Shown one piece after another: positions 19,916-30,641 of a stretch of 64,000 nucleotides of DNA (positions are counted from its first letter, which is position 1; the number at the start of each line of letters is the position of its first letter). Both the position numbers and the translations under genes were made by a program. Source of the DNA: Aromatoleum evansii (GTDB lineage: Bacteria; Pseudomonadota; Gammaproteobacteria; Burkholderiales; Rhodocyclaceae); the NCBI RefSeq assembly GCF_012910805.1, contig NZ_WTVK01000001.1, forward strand, positions 124,001-188,000. Reading direction: 5' to 3'. The notes under the pieces are model-generated. The model made no database searches, had not been told where the DNA came from, and saw only the letters and a list, made by a program, of their open reading frames with translations.

Positions 19916-20539
19916 GTGTCCAGAACCCGAATCAAGATCTGCGGCCTGACCCGCGCCGAAGACGTGCTCGCTGCCGTCGAGGCTGGCGCGGATGCGATCG
20001 GACTGGTTTTCTATCCACCGAGTCCGCGTTTTGTCGCGTTCGAGCGTGCCGCGGAGCTGGCAGCGCTGGTGCCACCCTTCGTCACCACGGTGGGCCTGTT
20101 CGTGAATCCCGATCCTGCATACGTGCGGCAGGCGCTTGCTCAGGTGCCCTTGCAACTCCTGCAGTTTCACGGCGACGAGAGCGAGGCCCAGTGCGCGGCG
20201 TTCGGTCGTCCCTGGATCAAGGCTGCGCGAGTGCGCCCCGGGATCGATCTGGTAGAATTCTCCGCTTCCCACCCGTCCGCTTCCGGATTGCTGCTCGATG
20301 CGTTCGTCGACGGCTATGGCGGCGGAGGCAAGGTATTCGATTGGTCCCTGATTCCCGAGCGCCTCGGGCGACCGCTGATCCTTTCCGGTGGTCTGGATCC
20401 CGACAACGTCGCCGAGGCAGTCCGCCGCGTAAGACCGTGGGCTGTCGATGTGTCCAGCGGCGTGGAATCGGGAAAGGGTATCAAGGATGCGGCGCGGATT
20501 GCCGCGTTCGTCGCTGGAGTACGCAATGCAGACGGCTGA
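19916..20539 (+). CDS. trpF: Phosphoribosylanthranilate isomerase
   Basis: 207 residues, TIM barrel. It converts N-(5-phosphoribosyl)anthranilate to CdRP in tryptophan synthesis. The N-terminal KICGLTR carries the catalytic cysteine (Cys9). The catalytic aspartate region is [12 protein letters not shown], and the phosphate site is [10 protein letters not shown]. It begins with GTG directly after the truA stop and overlaps trpB by 14 nt. Confidence 0.96.
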   Translation: MSRTRIKICGLTRAEDVLAAVEAGADAIGLVFYPPSPRFVAFERAAELAALVPPFVTTVGLFVNPDPAYVRQALAQVPLQLLQFHGDESEAQCAAFGRPWIKAARVRPGIDLVEFSASHPSASGLLLDAFVDGYGGGGKVFDWSLIPERLGRPLILSGGLDPDNVAEAVRRVRPWAVDVSSGVESGKGIKDAARIAAFVAGVRNADG

Positions 20540-21737
20540 CAAGCCATACCGGTTTCCTGATTCGCGCGGCCATTTCGGGCCGTACGGTGGCGTCTTTGTT
20601 GCCGAGACGCTGATTCCCGCGCTTGACGAGCTCAACGCTGCCTACGAGGCATGCCGGAACAACCCGGCGTTCATGGCCGAGTTCGAATACGAGCTCAAGC
20701 ATTACGTCGGTCGGCCGAGCCCCATCTACCACGCGAAGCGCATGTCGGATTCGCTCGGCGGTGCGCAGATCTATCTCAAGCGCGAGGATCTGAATCATAC
20801 CGGCGCGCACAAGGTGAACAACTGCATCGGCCAGGCGCTCGTTGCGCGCTACATGGGCAAGCCGCGGGTGATCGCGGAGACCGGGGCGGGGCAGCACGGT
20901 GTCGCCACGGCGACCGTGGCTGCGCGCTACGGCATGGAGTGCGTGGTGTACATGGGGGCCGAGGACGTCAAGCGCCAGGCCGCCAACGTGTATCGCATGA
21001 AGCTCCTCGGGGCGAAGGTCGTTCCAGTGGAGTCCGGCTCCAGGACGCTGAAGGACGCCCTCAACGAGGCGATGCGCGATTGGGTCACGAACATCCATAA
21101 CACCTTCTACATCATCGGCACGGTTGCCGGTCCTCATCCCTACCCGATGATGGTGCGCGATTTCCAGGCGGTGATCGGAGCGGAATGCCTCGTGCAGATG
21201 CCGGAAATGACCGGTCGCCAGCCCGATTACGTGATCGCCTGCGTCGGCGGCGGATCGAATGCGATGGGTATCTTCTACCCTTACATCGATGTCCCCGGGG
21301 TCAGGCTGATTGGAGTGGAGGCTTACGGCGAGGGCTTGGACTCCGGGCGTCACTCGGCCAGTCTCACCGGCGGCACCCCGGGCGTGCTGCACGGAAACCG
21401 CACCTACCTGCTGCAGAGCGAGGATGGCCAGATCATCGAGACGCACTCGATATCGGCGGGTCTCGACTATCCCGGGGTTGGGCCGGAGCATGCCTGGCTC
21501 AAGGACAGCGATCGCGCCGAATATGTCGGGGTTACCGACGAGGAGGCGCTGGCTGCATTCCACAATCTGTGCCACCTCGAAGGCATCATTCCTGCGCTCG
21601 AGTCGTCCCACGCCATCGCGTATGCTGCGAAGCTGGCACCGACCCTGCCGCGCGACAAGATCCTGCTGGTCAATCTCTCCGGTCGTGGCGACAAGGACAT
21701 GCACACCGTCGCCGAAAAATCCGGCATCCAGTTCTGA
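20526..21737 (+). CDS. trpB: Tryptophan synthase beta chain
   Basis: 403 residues, PLP enzyme joining indole and serine. The PLP lysine is Lys96 in [10 protein letters not shown], and the phosphate-binding loop is [10 protein letters not shown]. The start [13 protein letters not shown] fits family N-termini and gives a 14-nt overlap with trpF, indicating coupled translation. It forms the alpha2beta2 complex with TrpA. Confidence 0.97.
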   Translation: MQTADKPYRFPDSRGHFGPYGGVFVAETLIPALDELNAAYEACRNNPAFMAEFEYELKHYVGRPSPIYHAKRMSDSLGGAQIYLKREDLNHTGAHKVNNCIGQALVARYMGKPRVIAETGAGQHGVATATVAARYGMECVVYMGAEDVKRQAANVYRMKLLGAKVVPVESGSRTLKDALNEAMRDWVTNIHNTFYIIGTVAGPHPYPMMVRDFQAVIGAECLVQMPEMTGRQPDYVIACVGGGSNAMGIFYPYIDVPGVRLIGVEAYGEGLDSGRHSASLTGGTPGVLHGNRTYLLQSEDGQIIETHSISAGLDYPGVGPEHAWLKDSDRAEYVGVTDEEALAAFHNLCHLEGIIPALESSHAIAYAAKLAPTLPRDKILLVNLSGRGDKDMHTVAEKSGIQF

Positions 21738-21740
21738 CTC

Positions 21741-21762
21741 CGCGGGCCATTGACGGCCCGCG
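21741..21762 (+). other. Intercistronic hairpin between trpB and trpA
   Basis: A perfect 8-bp stem CGCGGGCC/GGCCCGCG with a 6-nt loop fills half of the 41-bp trpB-trpA gap. It has no T run. It may protect mRNA or tune trpA expression. Confidence 0.5.
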
Positions 21763-21778
21763 CATCCCGATACCGCTT

Positions 21779-22594
21779 ATGTCCAGAATCCAGTCAGTTT
21801 TTCAGAGCCTGCAAGCCTCCGGGCGGCGGGCTCTGATCCCCTTCATCACCGCAGGCGATCCCGCTCCCGAACTCACCGTGCCGCTGATGCATGCGCTCGT
21901 TGAAGGCGGGGCAGACATCATCGAACTGGGTGTTCCGTTCTCCGACCCGATGGCGGACGGCCCGACTATCCAGCGCGCTTCGGAGCGTGCGCTCATCAAC
22001 GGAATGAGCCTGCGCAAGGTGCTCGCGCTGGTGTCCGAGTTCCGCACGACGAACGCCAGCACCCCGGTCGTCCTCATGGGCTATGCGAATCCGATCGAGG
22101 CCATGGGCGTCGAGCGTTTCGTCGCCGCAGCCGGCGCAGCCGGGGTGGACGGGGCCCTTGTCGTCGACTACCCGCCGGAGGAGTGCGAAGCGTTTGCACG
22201 CACGCTCAAGGCGGGCGGCATGGATCCGATCTTCCTGCTCGCGCCGACTTCCACCGAGCAGCGCATCCGGGAAGTCGCGACGATCGGCAGCGGCTACATC
22301 TACTACGTATCGCTCAAAGGAGTGACCGGCTCGGGCGCACTCGATTTCAACGACGTCGCAGCGCGCATGCCGCAGATCCGCCAGGGTGTCGGCATGCCGG
22401 TTGGCGTGGGATTCGGCATCCGCGATGCCGAATCGGCCCGCCGCATCGGCGAGGTGGCCGACGCGGTGGTGATCGGCAGTCGCATCATCGAGGAGATCGA
22501 GAACAGCCCCCGCGATCAGGCCGTAGCGCGGGTAAAGAACTTCGTTGAAGGAGTGCGTGCCGCGCTCGACCAGATCCAAGGAGCTCCGCGATGA
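21779..22594 (+). CDS. trpA: Tryptophan synthase alpha chain
   Basis: 271 residues, TIM barrel. It splits indole-3-glycerol phosphate into indole and glyceraldehyde-3-phosphate. The catalytic Glu and Asp lie in [15 protein letters not shown]. The loop [10 protein letters not shown] and the phosphate-site [10 protein letters not shown] are present. The start MSRIQSVF is chosen by family N-terminus. The stop overlaps the accD ATG (ATGA). Confidence 0.97.
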   Translation: MSRIQSVFQSLQASGRRALIPFITAGDPAPELTVPLMHALVEGGADIIELGVPFSDPMADGPTIQRASERALINGMSLRKVLALVSEFRTTNASTPVVLMGYANPIEAMGVERFVAAAGAAGVDGALVVDYPPEECEAFARTLKAGGMDPIFLLAPTSTEQRIREVATIGSGYIYYVSLKGVTGSGALDFNDVAARMPQIRQGVGMPVGVGFGIRDAESARRIGEVADAVVIGSRIIEEIENSPRDQAVARVKNFVEGVRAALDQIQGAPR

Positions 22595-23460
22595 GTTGGC
22601 TTCAGAAACTGCTGCCGCCCAAGATCAAGCGCGCAGAGAGCGCTGCGCGCAAATCGATTCCGGAAGGTCTTTGGAGCAAGTGCCCGGCCTGCGAGGCCGT
22701 GCTCTACCGTTCCGATCTTGAAAGCAATCAGAGCGTGTGTCCGAAGTGCGGCCACCATCAACGCCTGCGTGCGCGTGCCCGGCTTGACATGCTGCTCGAT
22801 GCGGAAGGGCGCTTCGAGATCGGCAATGAGGTCGTGCCGGTGGATCCGCTGAAATTCAAGGACTCGCGGCGCTACACGGAGCGCTTGTCGGCGGCCAACG
22901 ACGACACCGGCGAAGCCGATGCCATGGTCGTGATGCAGGGGGCCATCCTGACGGTGCCGGTCGTGGTTGCCTGCTTCGAGTTCGAGTTTCTTGGCGGATC
23001 GATGGGTTCCGTGGTCGGCGAGCGCTTCGTGCGCGGCGCGAAGGCGGCTCTCGAGCAGCGCCTGCCCTTCATCTGCATCACCGCCACAGGTGGGGCGCGT
23101 ATGCAGGAGGGGCTCTTTTCGCTCATGCAGATGGCGAAGACGACGGCCGCGATCACGCAACTTGCCGAGCGCAAGCTGCCGTTTCTCACCATCCTCACCG
23201 ACCCGACGATGGGCGGCGTGTCGGCGAGCTTCGCCTTCATGGGTGACGTGGTGATCGCCGAGCCCGGCGCGCTGATCGGTTTTGCCGGCCCGCGCGTGAT
23301 TGAGCAGACCGTGCGGGAAACCCTGCCGGAAGGCTTCCAGCGCTCCGAATTCCTGTTGGAAAAAGGCGCGATCGACATGATCGTCGATCGGCGAGAGATG
23401 CGCTCGAAGGTTGCCGAAATTCTGACTCTCTTGACCCGCCAACCCGCAATCGGCGTCTGA
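22591..23460 (+). CDS. accD: Acetyl-CoA carboxylase carboxyltransferase beta subunit
   Basis: 289 residues. It transfers the carboxyl group from carboxybiotin to acetyl-CoA, with AccA, at the first step of fatty acid synthesis. An N-terminal zinc ribbon has Cys31, 34, 50 and 53. The crotonase-fold domain holds [12 protein letters not shown] and [18 protein letters not shown] precedes the ATG, which overlaps trpA. The trpA-accD-folC linkage is widespread in proteobacteria. Confidence 0.97.
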   Translation: MSWLQKLLPPKIKRAESAARKSIPEGLWSKCPACEAVLYRSDLESNQSVCPKCGHHQRLRARARLDMLLDAEGRFEIGNEVVPVDPLKFKDSRRYTERLSAANDDTGEADAMVVMQGAILTVPVVVACFEFEFLGGSMGSVVGERFVRGAKAALEQRLPFICITATGGARMQEGLFSLMQMAKTTAAITQLAERKLPFLTILTDPTMGGVSASFAFMGDVVIAEPGALIGFAGPRVIEQTVRETLPEGFQRSEFLLEKGAIDMIVDRREMRSKVAEILTLLTRQPAIGV

Positions 23461-23475
23461 TTTCCGTTCCGCTTC

Positions 23476-24753
23476 ATGCAACTTCCCGATACCCTGAGCG
23501 GCTGGCTCGAGTTGCTCGAAAGCCGCCATGCGGCGCAGATTCAGCTTGGCCTGGATCGCGTCTCGCGCGCGCGCGATGCGCTCGCCGTGCGCAGCGACGC
23601 CGTGGTGATCACCGTCGGCGGTACCAACGGCAAGGGCTCGACCTGCGCGATGCTCGAGGCGATCCTGCTCGCCGCCGGCTATCGTGTCGGCTGCTACACC
23701 TCGCCCCATCTGTTGCGCTACAACGAGCGCGTGCGCATCGACGGACGCGAGCTTGAGGACCGCGTCCTGGTGGATGCCTTTCGTGCCGTCGAGGTGGCGC
23801 GCGGAGACACCCCGCTGACCTATTTCGAACAGGGCACGCTCGCCGCCTGGTGGGCATTCTGCCGCGAGCCGCTCGACGTGGTCATCCTCGAGGTCGGCCT
23901 CGGCGGGCGCCTCGATGCGGTCAATGCGATCGACCCCGACTGTGCCATCGTGACCGGCATCGCAATGGACCATATGGACTGGCTGGGCGACACGCGCGAG
24001 AAGATCGGCTTCGAGAAGGCCGGCATTTTCCGCGCCGGCCGCCCGGCGATCTGCTCCGATCCGATGGTTCCCGCCACCTTGGTCGACCATGCGCGTGCGA
24101 TCGGCGCCGACCTGAAGCTCGTCGGCGAGGATTTCGGATACAGCGGTGACCGCACGCAGTGGGCGTGGTGGAGCAAGGGCTCCGCCCGCCGCGGCGGTCT
24201 TGCCTATCCCGCGCTGCGCGGTGCCAATCAGCTGCTGAATGCCTCGGCGGTGCTGATGGCACTGGAAACCCTGCGACAGCGGATCCCCGTGTCGATGCAG
24301 GCTGTGCGCCAGGGTCTGATGCTCGTGGAGCTACCCGGCCGCTTCCAGGTGCTGCCGGGAAAGCCTTCGATAGTGCTCGACGTCGCGCACAATCCTCAAG
24401 CCGCGGGCGTGCTGTCGGAAAACCTGTCGAACATGGGTTTTTTCCCGGAGACCTGGGCTGTCTTGGGCATGCTCGCGGACAAGGACGTCGAAGGCGTGGT
24501 GACGCTAATCCAGGAGCGCATCGATCACTGGATGCTCGTCAGTCTCCCCGGGGCTCGCGGGCTCAGCGCCGAGCGGCTCGAAGAGCGGCTGCGCAGCGTC
24601 GGGGTGCGTGGTGACATTCGGCGTTTCGCAAGCCCCGCGGAGGGCTATGAGGCTGCCCGGAAATCTGCTGGCGAGGGTGATAGAATCGTAGCCTTTGGCT
24701 CATTCCTGACAGTCGCGGATGTGCTGGCAGCAGCCCGCGCCGCGCGTCATTGA
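23476..24753 (+). CDS. folC: Bifunctional folylpolyglutamate/dihydrofolate synthase
   Basis: 425 residues, Mur-ligase fold. It adds glutate to dihydropteroate and glutamates to folates, using ATP. The P-loop GGTNGKGST lies near residues 48-56. YFEQGTLAA, VGLGGRLDAVNAI and DVAHNPQA are family motifs. It follows accD by 15 bp. The ribosome site is weak, so coupling to accD translation is likely. It uses dihydropteroate made by folP, encoded elsewhere in this window. Confidence 0.95.
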   Translation: MQLPDTLSGWLELLESRHAAQIQLGLDRVSRARDALAVRSDAVVITVGGTNGKGSTCAMLEAILLAAGYRVGCYTSPHLLRYNERVRIDGRELEDRVLVDAFRAVEVARGDTPLTYFEQGTLAAWWAFCREPLDVVILEVGLGGRLDAVNAIDPDCAIVTGIAMDHMDWLGDTREKIGFEKAGIFRAGRPAICSDPMVPATLVDHARAIGADLKLVGEDFGYSGDRTQWAWWSKGSARRGGLAYPALRGANQLLNASAVLMALETLRQRIPVSMQAVRQGLMLVELPGRFQVLPGKPSIVLDVAHNPQAAGVLSENLSNMGFFPETWAVLGMLADKDVEGVVTLIQERIDHWMLVSLPGARGLSAERLEERLRSVGVRGDIRRFASPAEGYEAARKSAGEGDRIVAFGSFLTVADVLAAARAARH

Positions 24754-24761
24754 GGCTCCGC

Positions 24762-25463
24762 GTGACCGATAGCGACAACGTCGAACTCAAGAAGCGCGCC
24801 AGGCGTCGCTTGGTTGGGGCCGCTGCCTTGGCGCTGCTCGCCGCCATCGTCCTCCCCATGGTGATGGACCAGGAGCCGAGCGCTCCGGCGCAGGATATTC
24901 AGGTCACGATTCCCGACCGTGAGGCCGACAATGCGTTGTCGCGCCCGATTGCCGGCCGCCCGACACGCGATCCCGAGCCGCAGCTCGCGCCTCCACCCGA
25001 GGAGCAGCCGCCCACCCCTGCCTCCTCAGAGGCGCCGCGGCAGGAAATCGCGACGAACGTACCGTCTCCGCCACGCCCTGCCCCAACGCAGGAGGGCGCC
25101 CCCAAGGGCGGCCCCGCGACATCGGCGGCGGTCGAGCCGTCGAAGTCCGCCCTTGCACCGGCTCCAACGAACACGATATCCGACAGCGCCCGCGCCCAGG
25201 CGATTCTCGACGGCAAAGCGGCGCTACCTTCCGCGCCCGCTGCGGGAAACAGTTTCGTCGTCCAGATCGGTGCCTTCGGTGATGGAGCCAAGGCCGCTTC
25301 CATTGCGGCGGACCTCAAGAGAAGGGGCTTTGCAGCCTACACTGAGAAGGTTGGGGCGATGACGCGCGTGCGGATCGGGCCGTTTGGTGGGCGCGACGAC
25401 GCCGACAAAGCCGCCCAGCGCGTGCGGGCGAGTGGATTGAGCGGTTCGGTCGTGCCGAAATGA
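24762..25463 (+). CDS. SPOR-domain cell-division protein (DedD-like)
   Basis: 233 residues. A short cytoplasmic N-terminus rich in Arg/Lys leads to one membrane helix (about 16-36), a Pro/Ala-rich periplasmic linker (about 40-150) and a C-terminal SPOR domain (about 158-233; FVVQIGAFGDGAKA, TRVRIGPFGGRDDA) that binds denuded septal peptidoglycan. The GTG at 24762 is preferred because GAGG lies 6 nt upstream. It follows folC and precedes cvpA, the same place as dedD in many proteobacteria. Confidence 0.85.
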   Translation: MTDSDNVELKKRARRRLVGAAALALLAAIVLPMVMDQEPSAPAQDIQVTIPDREADNALSRPIAGRPTRDPEPQLAPPPEEQPPTPASSEAPRQEIATNVPSPPRPAPTQEGAPKGGPATSAAVEPSKSALAPAPTNTISDSARAQAILDGKAALPSAPAAGNSFVVQIGAFGDGAKAASIAADLKRRGFAAYTEKVGAMTRVRIGPFGGRDDADKAAQRVRASGLSGSVVPK

Positions 25464-25482
25464 GCGCGAGCCGACTCCTTCG

Positions 25483-25974
25483 ATGACGGTATTCGATTAC
25501 GTATTCCTTGCCGTTCTCGCTTTGTCGGCGGCGGTCGGCATGTGGCGCGGTTTGGTGAGCGAAGTGATCGCGTTGCTCGCGTGGGCGGTTGCGCTCTTCG
25601 CGGCCTGGCGCTATGCGGGCGACGCGGCGGTGCTGCTCGCCGACATGATTCTCGATCCCGCCTGGCGCCAGATCGCCGCATTTGCGCTGATCTTCGTCGC
25701 GGTGTTGATGCTTGCAGCCTTGTTGCGTTTCTTGCTGCGCGAACTGCTCAAGGCGGTGGGGCTGGGTACCGCCGACCGGGTGTTCGGCGCGCTGTTCGGC
25801 GTCGCCCGCGGTGTCGCCATCGCCCTCGCGGTGGTGCTGCTGGGCGGCCTGATCGGGATTGCGCGCGAACCGTGGTGGTCGAACGCAATGTTCGCTCCAC
25901 CGCTGGAGACGGCGGTGATTGCTGCCAAACCGTGGCTGCCCGATGTGGTGGCCACAAAGATTCGATTCAGATAG
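25483..25974 (+). CDS. cvpA: CvpA family membrane protein
   Basis: 163 residues with four predicted membrane helices. The N-terminal [19 protein letters not shown] and the GxxRGLxSE-type motif (WRGLVSEVI) are characteristic. CvpA relatives are linked to colicin V production, purF expression and envelope stress. The biochemical activity is not established. It lies 10 bp upstream of purF, as in E. coli. Confidence 0.93.
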   Translation: MTVFDYVFLAVLALSAAVGMWRGLVSEVIALLAWAVALFAAWRYAGDAAVLLADMILDPAWRQIAAFALIFVAVLMLAALLRFLLRELLKAVGLGTADRVFGALFGVARGVAIALAVVLLGGLIGIAREPWWSNAMFAPPLETAVIAAKPWLPDVVATKIRFR

Positions 25975-25984
25975 GTGCTATTCC

Positions 25985-27508
25985 ATGTGCGGAATCATTG
26001 GGGTCGTTGCGAAATCCCCGGTCAATCAGTTGCTCTATGACGGCCTGCAGGTGCTGCAGCACCGCGGACAGGATGCGGCAGGCATCGCGACGTCGGAGGG
26101 CGGGCGCTTCCTCATGCACAAGGGGCCTGGGCTCGTGCGTGATGTGTTCCGCACCCGCAACATGCGCAATCTGGTCGGCAACTGGGGTATCGGCCACGTC
26201 CGCTACCCGACCGCAGGCTCGGCATGCAATCCCGCCGAAGCGCAGCCGTTCTATGTGAATTCGCCGTTCGGCCTGCTGTTGGCCCACAACGGCAATCTGA
26301 CGAATTCCGAGGAACTGAAGCGCGAGATGTTCCTGTCGGATCTGCGTCACATCAACACCAACTCCGACTCGGAGGTGCTGCTGAACGTGCTCGCGCACGA
26401 GCTGCAGGCTGCAGCCAAGGGCTTCAAGCTCGACGAAGACGCAGTCTTTCGCGCCGTGGCGGGCGTGCATCGCCGCTGTCGTGGCGCGTACGCGGTCGTC
26501 GTGATGATCGCGGGTTTCGGCCTGCTGGCCTTCCGTGATCCGTATGGCATACGACCCCTGGTCGTGGGGCGCAATGACGTCGACGGCGGTCATGAGTGGC
26601 TCGTGGCCTCCGAGTCGGTCGCGATGGATGTGCTCGGATTCAAGACATTGCGCGACGTGGCGCCCGGTGAAGCGATCCTCATCGATACCGAAGGCAATTT
26701 CCGTAGCCGCCAGTGCGCCGAACGGACCGTCGAAGCGCCCTGCATGTTCGAGTTCGTCTATCTGGCGCGTCCCGACTCGGTGATCGACGGAGTGTCGGTA
26801 TACGAGTCGCGCGTGAAGATGGGCGAGTTCCTCGCCGACAAGCTCAAGCGCGTGGTGCCCCACGCCGATATCGACGTGGTGATCCCCATCCCGGACTCCA
26901 GCCGCCCCGCTGCGATGGAGATGGCGCACCGACTGGGTCTCCCTTATCGCGAAGGCTTCGTCAAGAACCGCTATATCGGGCGCACCTTCATCATGCCCGG
27001 CCAGGCCACCCGGCGTAAGTCGGTGCGCCAGAAGCTCAACACCATCCCGCAGGAGTTCAGGGGCAAGAAGGTTCTGCTGGTCGACGATTCGATCGTTCGC
27101 GGCACCACGAGCCGCGAGATCGTCACGATGGCCCGTGATGCGGGCGCCGTGAAGGTGTATCTCGCGTCGGCTGCGCCTCCGGTCCGCTATGCCAACGTTT
27201 ATGGTATCGACATGCCGACCCGCGCCGAACTTATCGCTGCTGACCGCAACGAGGACGAGATTTGCCGCGTGATCGGCGCGGATGGACTGATCTACCAGGA
27301 CATCGACGATCTCAAGGCTGCCGTGCGCGCGGTCAATCCTGCCATCAAGTTCTTCGAGACCTCCTGTTTCGACGGCTGCTACGTCACTGGCGACATCACT
27401 CCCGAGTACCTGAACGGTGTCGAGAACCAGCGCGGCGAGAGTAAATCGGGCGACGACGGTGAAGGCGGCCAGCTCGACCTGAACCTGGTGGCAAATCAGG
27501 ACAACTGA
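25985..27508 (+). CDS. purF: Amidophosphoribosyltransferase
   Basis: 507 residues. It makes 5-phosphoribosylamine from PRPP and glutamine, the first committed purine step. Cys2 in MCGIIGVV becomes the N-terminal nucleophile of the glutaminase domain, which fixes the start at 25985. The PRPP motif [14 protein letters not shown] lies about residues 364-377. It is likely cotranscribed with cvpA and metZ. Confidence 0.97.
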   Translation: MCGIIGVVAKSPVNQLLYDGLQVLQHRGQDAAGIATSEGGRFLMHKGPGLVRDVFRTRNMRNLVGNWGIGHVRYPTAGSACNPAEAQPFYVNSPFGLLLAHNGNLTNSEELKREMFLSDLRHINTNSDSEVLLNVLAHELQAAAKGFKLDEDAVFRAVAGVHRRCRGAYAVVVMIAGFGLLAFRDPYGIRPLVVGRNDVDGGHEWLVASESVAMDVLGFKTLRDVAPGEAILIDTEGNFRSRQCAERTVEAPCMFEFVYLARPDSVIDGVSVYESRVKMGEFLADKLKRVVPHADIDVVIPIPDSSRPAAMEMAHRLGLPYREGFVKNRYIGRTFIMPGQATRRKSVRQKLNTIPQEFRGKKVLLVDDSIVRGTTSREIVTMARDAGAVKVYLASAAPPVRYANVYGIDMPTRAELIAADRNEDEICRVIGADGLIYQDIDDLKAAVRAVNPAIKFFETSCFDGCYVTGDITPEYLNGVENQRGESKSGDDGEGGQLDLNLVANQDN

Positions 27509-27527
27509 GCAGAACGACCGAGCGGAA

Positions 27528-28697
27528 ATGAGCGAGTACGAGTTTGACACCCTGGCTGTGCGCGCAGGCATTGCGCGCAGCCAGTTCAATGAACACAGCG
27601 AAGCCCTCTATCTGACCTCGAGCTTCGTCTTCGAGAGCGCCGCCCAGGCGGCGGCACGCTTCTCGGGGGCCGACGACGGCAACGTCTACGCGCGGTTCAC
27701 CAATCCGACCGTGACGGCAATGCAGCAGCGCCTTGCTGCGCTGGAAGGGGGCGAAGCCTGTGTCGCGACGGCCTCGGGCATGGCGGCGATCCTGTCGCTC
27801 GCGATGGCTACATTGCAGGCCGGCGACCACGTGGTCGCGTCGATGGGGCTCTTCGGCGCCACGCAGCAGCTCTTCGGCACGATCCTGGCCAAATTCGGCA
27901 TCGAGACGAGCTTCGTGCCCGCGACCGACCCGGACGCGTACCGTGCTGCGATCAAGGCGCGCACGCGGCTCTTTTTCATCGAGACGCCGTCGAATCCCCT
28001 CACCGAGGTGATCGACATCGCCGCGGTGGCCGACATCGCCCATTCATGCGGTGCGATCCTCGCCGTCGACAACTGCTTCTGCACGCCGGCACTGCAGCGT
28101 CCGCTCGAATTGGGTGCCGACGTCGTCGTGCATTCGGCCACCAAATACCTGGATGGCCAGGGGCGGGTGCTCGGTGGTGCGGTGGTGGGCAATAAGGTCA
28201 TCGTCGACGACGTGCTGAAATTCCTGCGCACGGCCGGTCCCTCGATTTCGCCGTTCAACGCGTGGGTGATTCTCAAGGGGCTGGAAACCTTGCGCATCCG
28301 CATGGAGGCGCAGTCTGCCACTGCCCTCGAGCTGGCGCGCTGGCTCGAGCAGCAGGCAGGCGTGGAGAGGGTCTATTATCCCGGCCTGGTTTCCCATCCG
28401 CAGCACGATCTTGCGATGCGTCAGCAGAAGTCGGGGGGCGCGATCGTGAGTTTCGAAGTCGCCGGGGGGCGCGAGGGGGCATGGAGGGTCGTGGATTCGA
28501 CGCGTTTGATGTCGATCACGGCCAACCTCGGCGACACCAAGACCACCATCACCCATCCGGCGTCCACCACGCATGGGCGCATCACCGCCGAAGCGCGTGC
28601 TGCCGCGGGCATTACCGAGGGCTTGCTGCGGGTCGCCGTCGGTCTCGAGTCGGTCGAGGATCTGCGCGCGGATCTCGCGCGCGGTCTGGCCGGCTGA
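27528..28697 (+). CDS. metZ: O-succinylhomoserine sulfhydrylase
   Basis: 389 residues, Cys/Met metabolism PLP family. It forms homocysteine directly from O-succinylhomoserine and sulfide. The PLP lysine is Lys206 in HSATKYLDGQGR. YARFTNPT and ETPSNPLTEV are family motifs. Placement right after purF is the typical metZ position in Pseudomonas and betaproteobacteria, and favours MetZ over cystathionine synthase or lyase. Reaction specificity is from context and overall similarity. Confidence 0.92.
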   Translation: MSEYEFDTLAVRAGIARSQFNEHSEALYLTSSFVFESAAQAAARFSGADDGNVYARFTNPTVTAMQQRLAALEGGEACVATASGMAAILSLAMATLQAGDHVVASMGLFGATQQLFGTILAKFGIETSFVPATDPDAYRAAIKARTRLFFIETPSNPLTEVIDIAAVADIAHSCGAILAVDNCFCTPALQRPLELGADVVVHSATKYLDGQGRVLGGAVVGNKVIVDDVLKFLRTAGPSISPFNAWVILKGLETLRIRMEAQSATALELARWLEQQAGVERVYYPGLVSHPQHDLAMRQQKSGGAIVSFEVAGGREGAWRVVDSTRLMSITANLGDTKTTITHPASTTHGRITAEARAAAGITEGLLRVAVGLESVEDLRADLARGLAG

Positions 28698-28708
28698 AGC
28701 GCTCAACC

Positions 28709-28733
28709 TAGGCGAGCGCGTCGTGCTCGCCTA
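28709..28733. terminator. Hairpin between convergent metZ and lpxH
   Basis: A perfect 9-bp stem TAGGCGAGC/GCTCGCCTA with a 7-nt loop lies between two converging genes. There is no T run on either side, so it is a likely but not classical terminator. Confidence 0.5.
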
Positions 28734-28751
28734 CGTGCGCCGGTAATTCCC

Positions 28752-29468
28752 TTAGGGGCCGGTGCGGAAGGCCTGCCCGTCCCACTGCAGCCAGCTCGCC
28801 CTCCCGCGCCAGTCGGAGAGGACCCAGCGCTCGCACTGCCGTCCGTCCACCCGATGCAGATGGAGCGCCGGCCGATGCGTGTGGCCGTGGATGAGGGTCG
28901 GGTAATCGTGAGCGCGCAAGAGGGCGTCAACGGCTGCGGCGTTAACGTCCATGATCTCCTCGGCCTTTTCCTGCTTTGCGGTTTCGCTGTGCTTGCGCAG
29001 CCCCTCGATGACCAGCCTGCGTTCCGCAAGGGGGCGGGCTAGAAATGCGCGCTGCCATTGCGGATCGCGCACCTGCTGCCGAAACGCCTGATAGGCGTGG
29101 TCGTCGGTGCATAGGCTGTCGCCGTGGGTGATCAGCACCCGGCGGCCGTCGAGGTCGATCTCGCTGGGGTCGGGGAGGATGGTGAGCCCGGCAGCCCGGG
29201 CGAAATCCGTGCCGACGAGGAAATCGCGGTTGCCTGCGACGAAGCCGACCCGCGTGCCATGGTCGGCAAGTGCGGCAAGGGCCTCCGCGACCTCCCGGTT
29301 CAGGGGGGCGTCACGGTCGTCGTCGCCCGCCCAGTATTCGAACAGATCGCCGAGGATGTACACGGCGTCCAGCTCCCGCGCCTTCCCCGCGATCAGGTCG
29401 AGGAAAGCGCGGGTGTTGTCCGGGCAGTTCCCGGACAGGTGCAGATCCGCGATAAACAGGGCCGACAT
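28752..29468 (-). CDS. lpxH: UDP-2,3-diacylglucosamine pyrophosphohydrolase
   Basis: 238 residues, calcineurin-like phosphoesterase. It cleaves UDP-2,3-diacylglucosamine to lipid X and UMP in lipid A synthesis. Metal-binding blocks are ADLHL, GDLFEYWAGDDD, GNRDFLVG and HGHTHRP. It is the last gene of a minus-strand run starting at 33007, 38 bp after ppiB. A cyclophilin gene next to lpxH is also seen in E. coli (ppiB-lpxH). Confidence 0.96.
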   Translation of the reverse strand: MSALFIADLHLSGNCPDNTRAFLDLIAGKARELDAVYILGDLFEYWAGDDDRDAPLNREVAEALAALADHGTRVGFVAGNRDFLVGTDFARAAGLTILPDPSEIDLDGRRVLITHGDSLCTDDHAYQAFRQQVRDPQWQRAFLARPLAERRLVIEGLRKHSETAKQEKAEEIMDVNAAAVDALLRAHDYPTLIHGHTHRPALHLHRVDGRQCERWVLSDWRGRASWLQWDGQAFRTGP

Positions 29469-29506
29469 GTGCGACTGGACGGTTGAAACGGGTCGGCCCG
29501 GCGAGA

Positions 29507-30001
29507 TCAGACGATCTCTGCGCGTTCGATGATGACGTCCTCGACCGGCACGTCCTGGTGGAAGCCGCTCGAGCCGGTGCGGACCGCGCGGATGCTGTTC
29601 ACGACATCCATGCCTTCCGTGACGCGGCCGAACACGCAGTAGCCCCAGCCCTGGATGTCCGGTGCGCGGAAATTGAGGAAGTCGTTATCGACGACGTTGA
29701 TGAAGAACTGGGCGCTGGCCGAGTGGGGAGCCTGGGTGCGCGCCATGGCGATCGTGCCCGTGAGGTTCTTCAGGCCGTTGTCGGCTTCGTTCTTGATCGG
29801 CTCGCGGGTGGGCTTCTGCTTCATGCCCGGCTCGAACCCTCCGCCCTGGATCATGAAGTTCTTGATCACGCGATGGAAGATCGTGTTGTCGTAGTGGCCG
29901 GCGCTGACGTAGTCGAGGAAGTTCTTGACCGTCTCGGGGGCCTTCTCGGCATCCAGTTCGAGCGTGATCGTACCGTGGTTCGTATGCAGCTTGACAGCCA
30001 T
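29507..30001 (-). CDS. ppiB: Cytoplasmic cyclophilin-type peptidyl-prolyl isomerase
   Basis: 164 residues without a signal peptide. Cyclophilin motifs [31 protein letters not shown] and WGYCVFGRV include the catalytic arginine (FHR) and the QFFIN block. It catalyses proline cis-trans isomerisation. It lies 20 bp downstream of its periplasmic paralogue. The two share most of their core sequence and look like a tandem duplication with separate compartments. Confidence 0.95.
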   Translation of the reverse strand: MAVKLHTNHGTITLELDAEKAPETVKNFLDYVSAGHYDNTIFHRVIKNFMIQGGGFEPGMKQKPTREPIKNEADNGLKNLTGTIAMARTQAPHSASAQFFINVVDNDFLNFRAPDIQGWGYCVFGRVTEGMDVVNSIRAVRTGSSGFHQDVPVEDVIIERAEIV

Positions 30002-30021
30002 TGGGAGCTCCTTGGGATTCG

Positions 30022-30600
30022 TTACTTGGTTTGGCCGGTCTTCGCAGCCTCGATGAGGCGGACCGATTCGATGATGACCGGTTCGGTCGGGACGTCGCGC
30101 ATGCCACGAACGACACCGGTGCGCGTCTTGCCGATGTTCCGGACGACGTCCATGCCGCTGCTCACCTTGCCGAACACGGTGTAGCCCCAGCCGTCGCGCG
30201 ACGGGTAGTCGAGGAAGCTGTTGTCGACGAGGTTGATGAAGAACTGCGCGGTGGCGGAGTGGGGGTCGGAGGTCCGTGCCATGGCGAGCGTCCCGGCGTC
30301 GTTGCGCAGCCCGTTCTTGGCCTCGTTCTGGATCGGCGCGCGGGTCGGCTTCTGATTCAGCGATCCGTCGAAGCCTCCGCCCTGGATCATGAAGCCATCG
30401 ATGACCCGATGAAAGATCGTGCCGTCATAGTGGCCGCTTTTCACGTATTCGAGGAAGTTCTCGACAGATTTTGGGGCCTTGTCGGCAAACAACTCGAGTA
30501 CGACGATACCCTGGTTGGTGCGCATCTCGACTACGGGATTGGCGGCTTGCGCCACGGCGCAGCAGACGAAGAGGATGAGGCTTGCGAAAACGCGTTTCAT
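30022..30600 (-). CDS. ppiA: Periplasmic cyclophilin-type peptidyl-prolyl isomerase
   Basis: 192 residues. A cleavable signal peptide ([20 protein letters not shown], cut about residue 20) sends it to the periplasm. It contains the same cyclophilin blocks as its neighbour ([33 protein letters not shown]). It lies 41 bp downstream of an L,D-transpeptidase gene on the same strand, in an envelope-oriented operon. Confidence 0.94.
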   Translation of the reverse strand: MKRVFASLILFVCCAVAQAANPVVEMRTNQGIVVLELFADKAPKSVENFLEYVKSGHYDGTIFHRVIDGFMIQGGGFDGSLNQKPTRAPIQNEAKNGLRNDAGTLAMARTSDPHSATAQFFINLVDNSFLDYPSRDGWGYTVFGKVSSGMDVVRNIGKTRTGVVRGMRDVPTEPVIIESVRLIEAAKTGQTK

Positions 30601-30641
30601 GTCTAGCTTCCGTTCGGGGGAGTTAACTTTTCGGACGGCCG

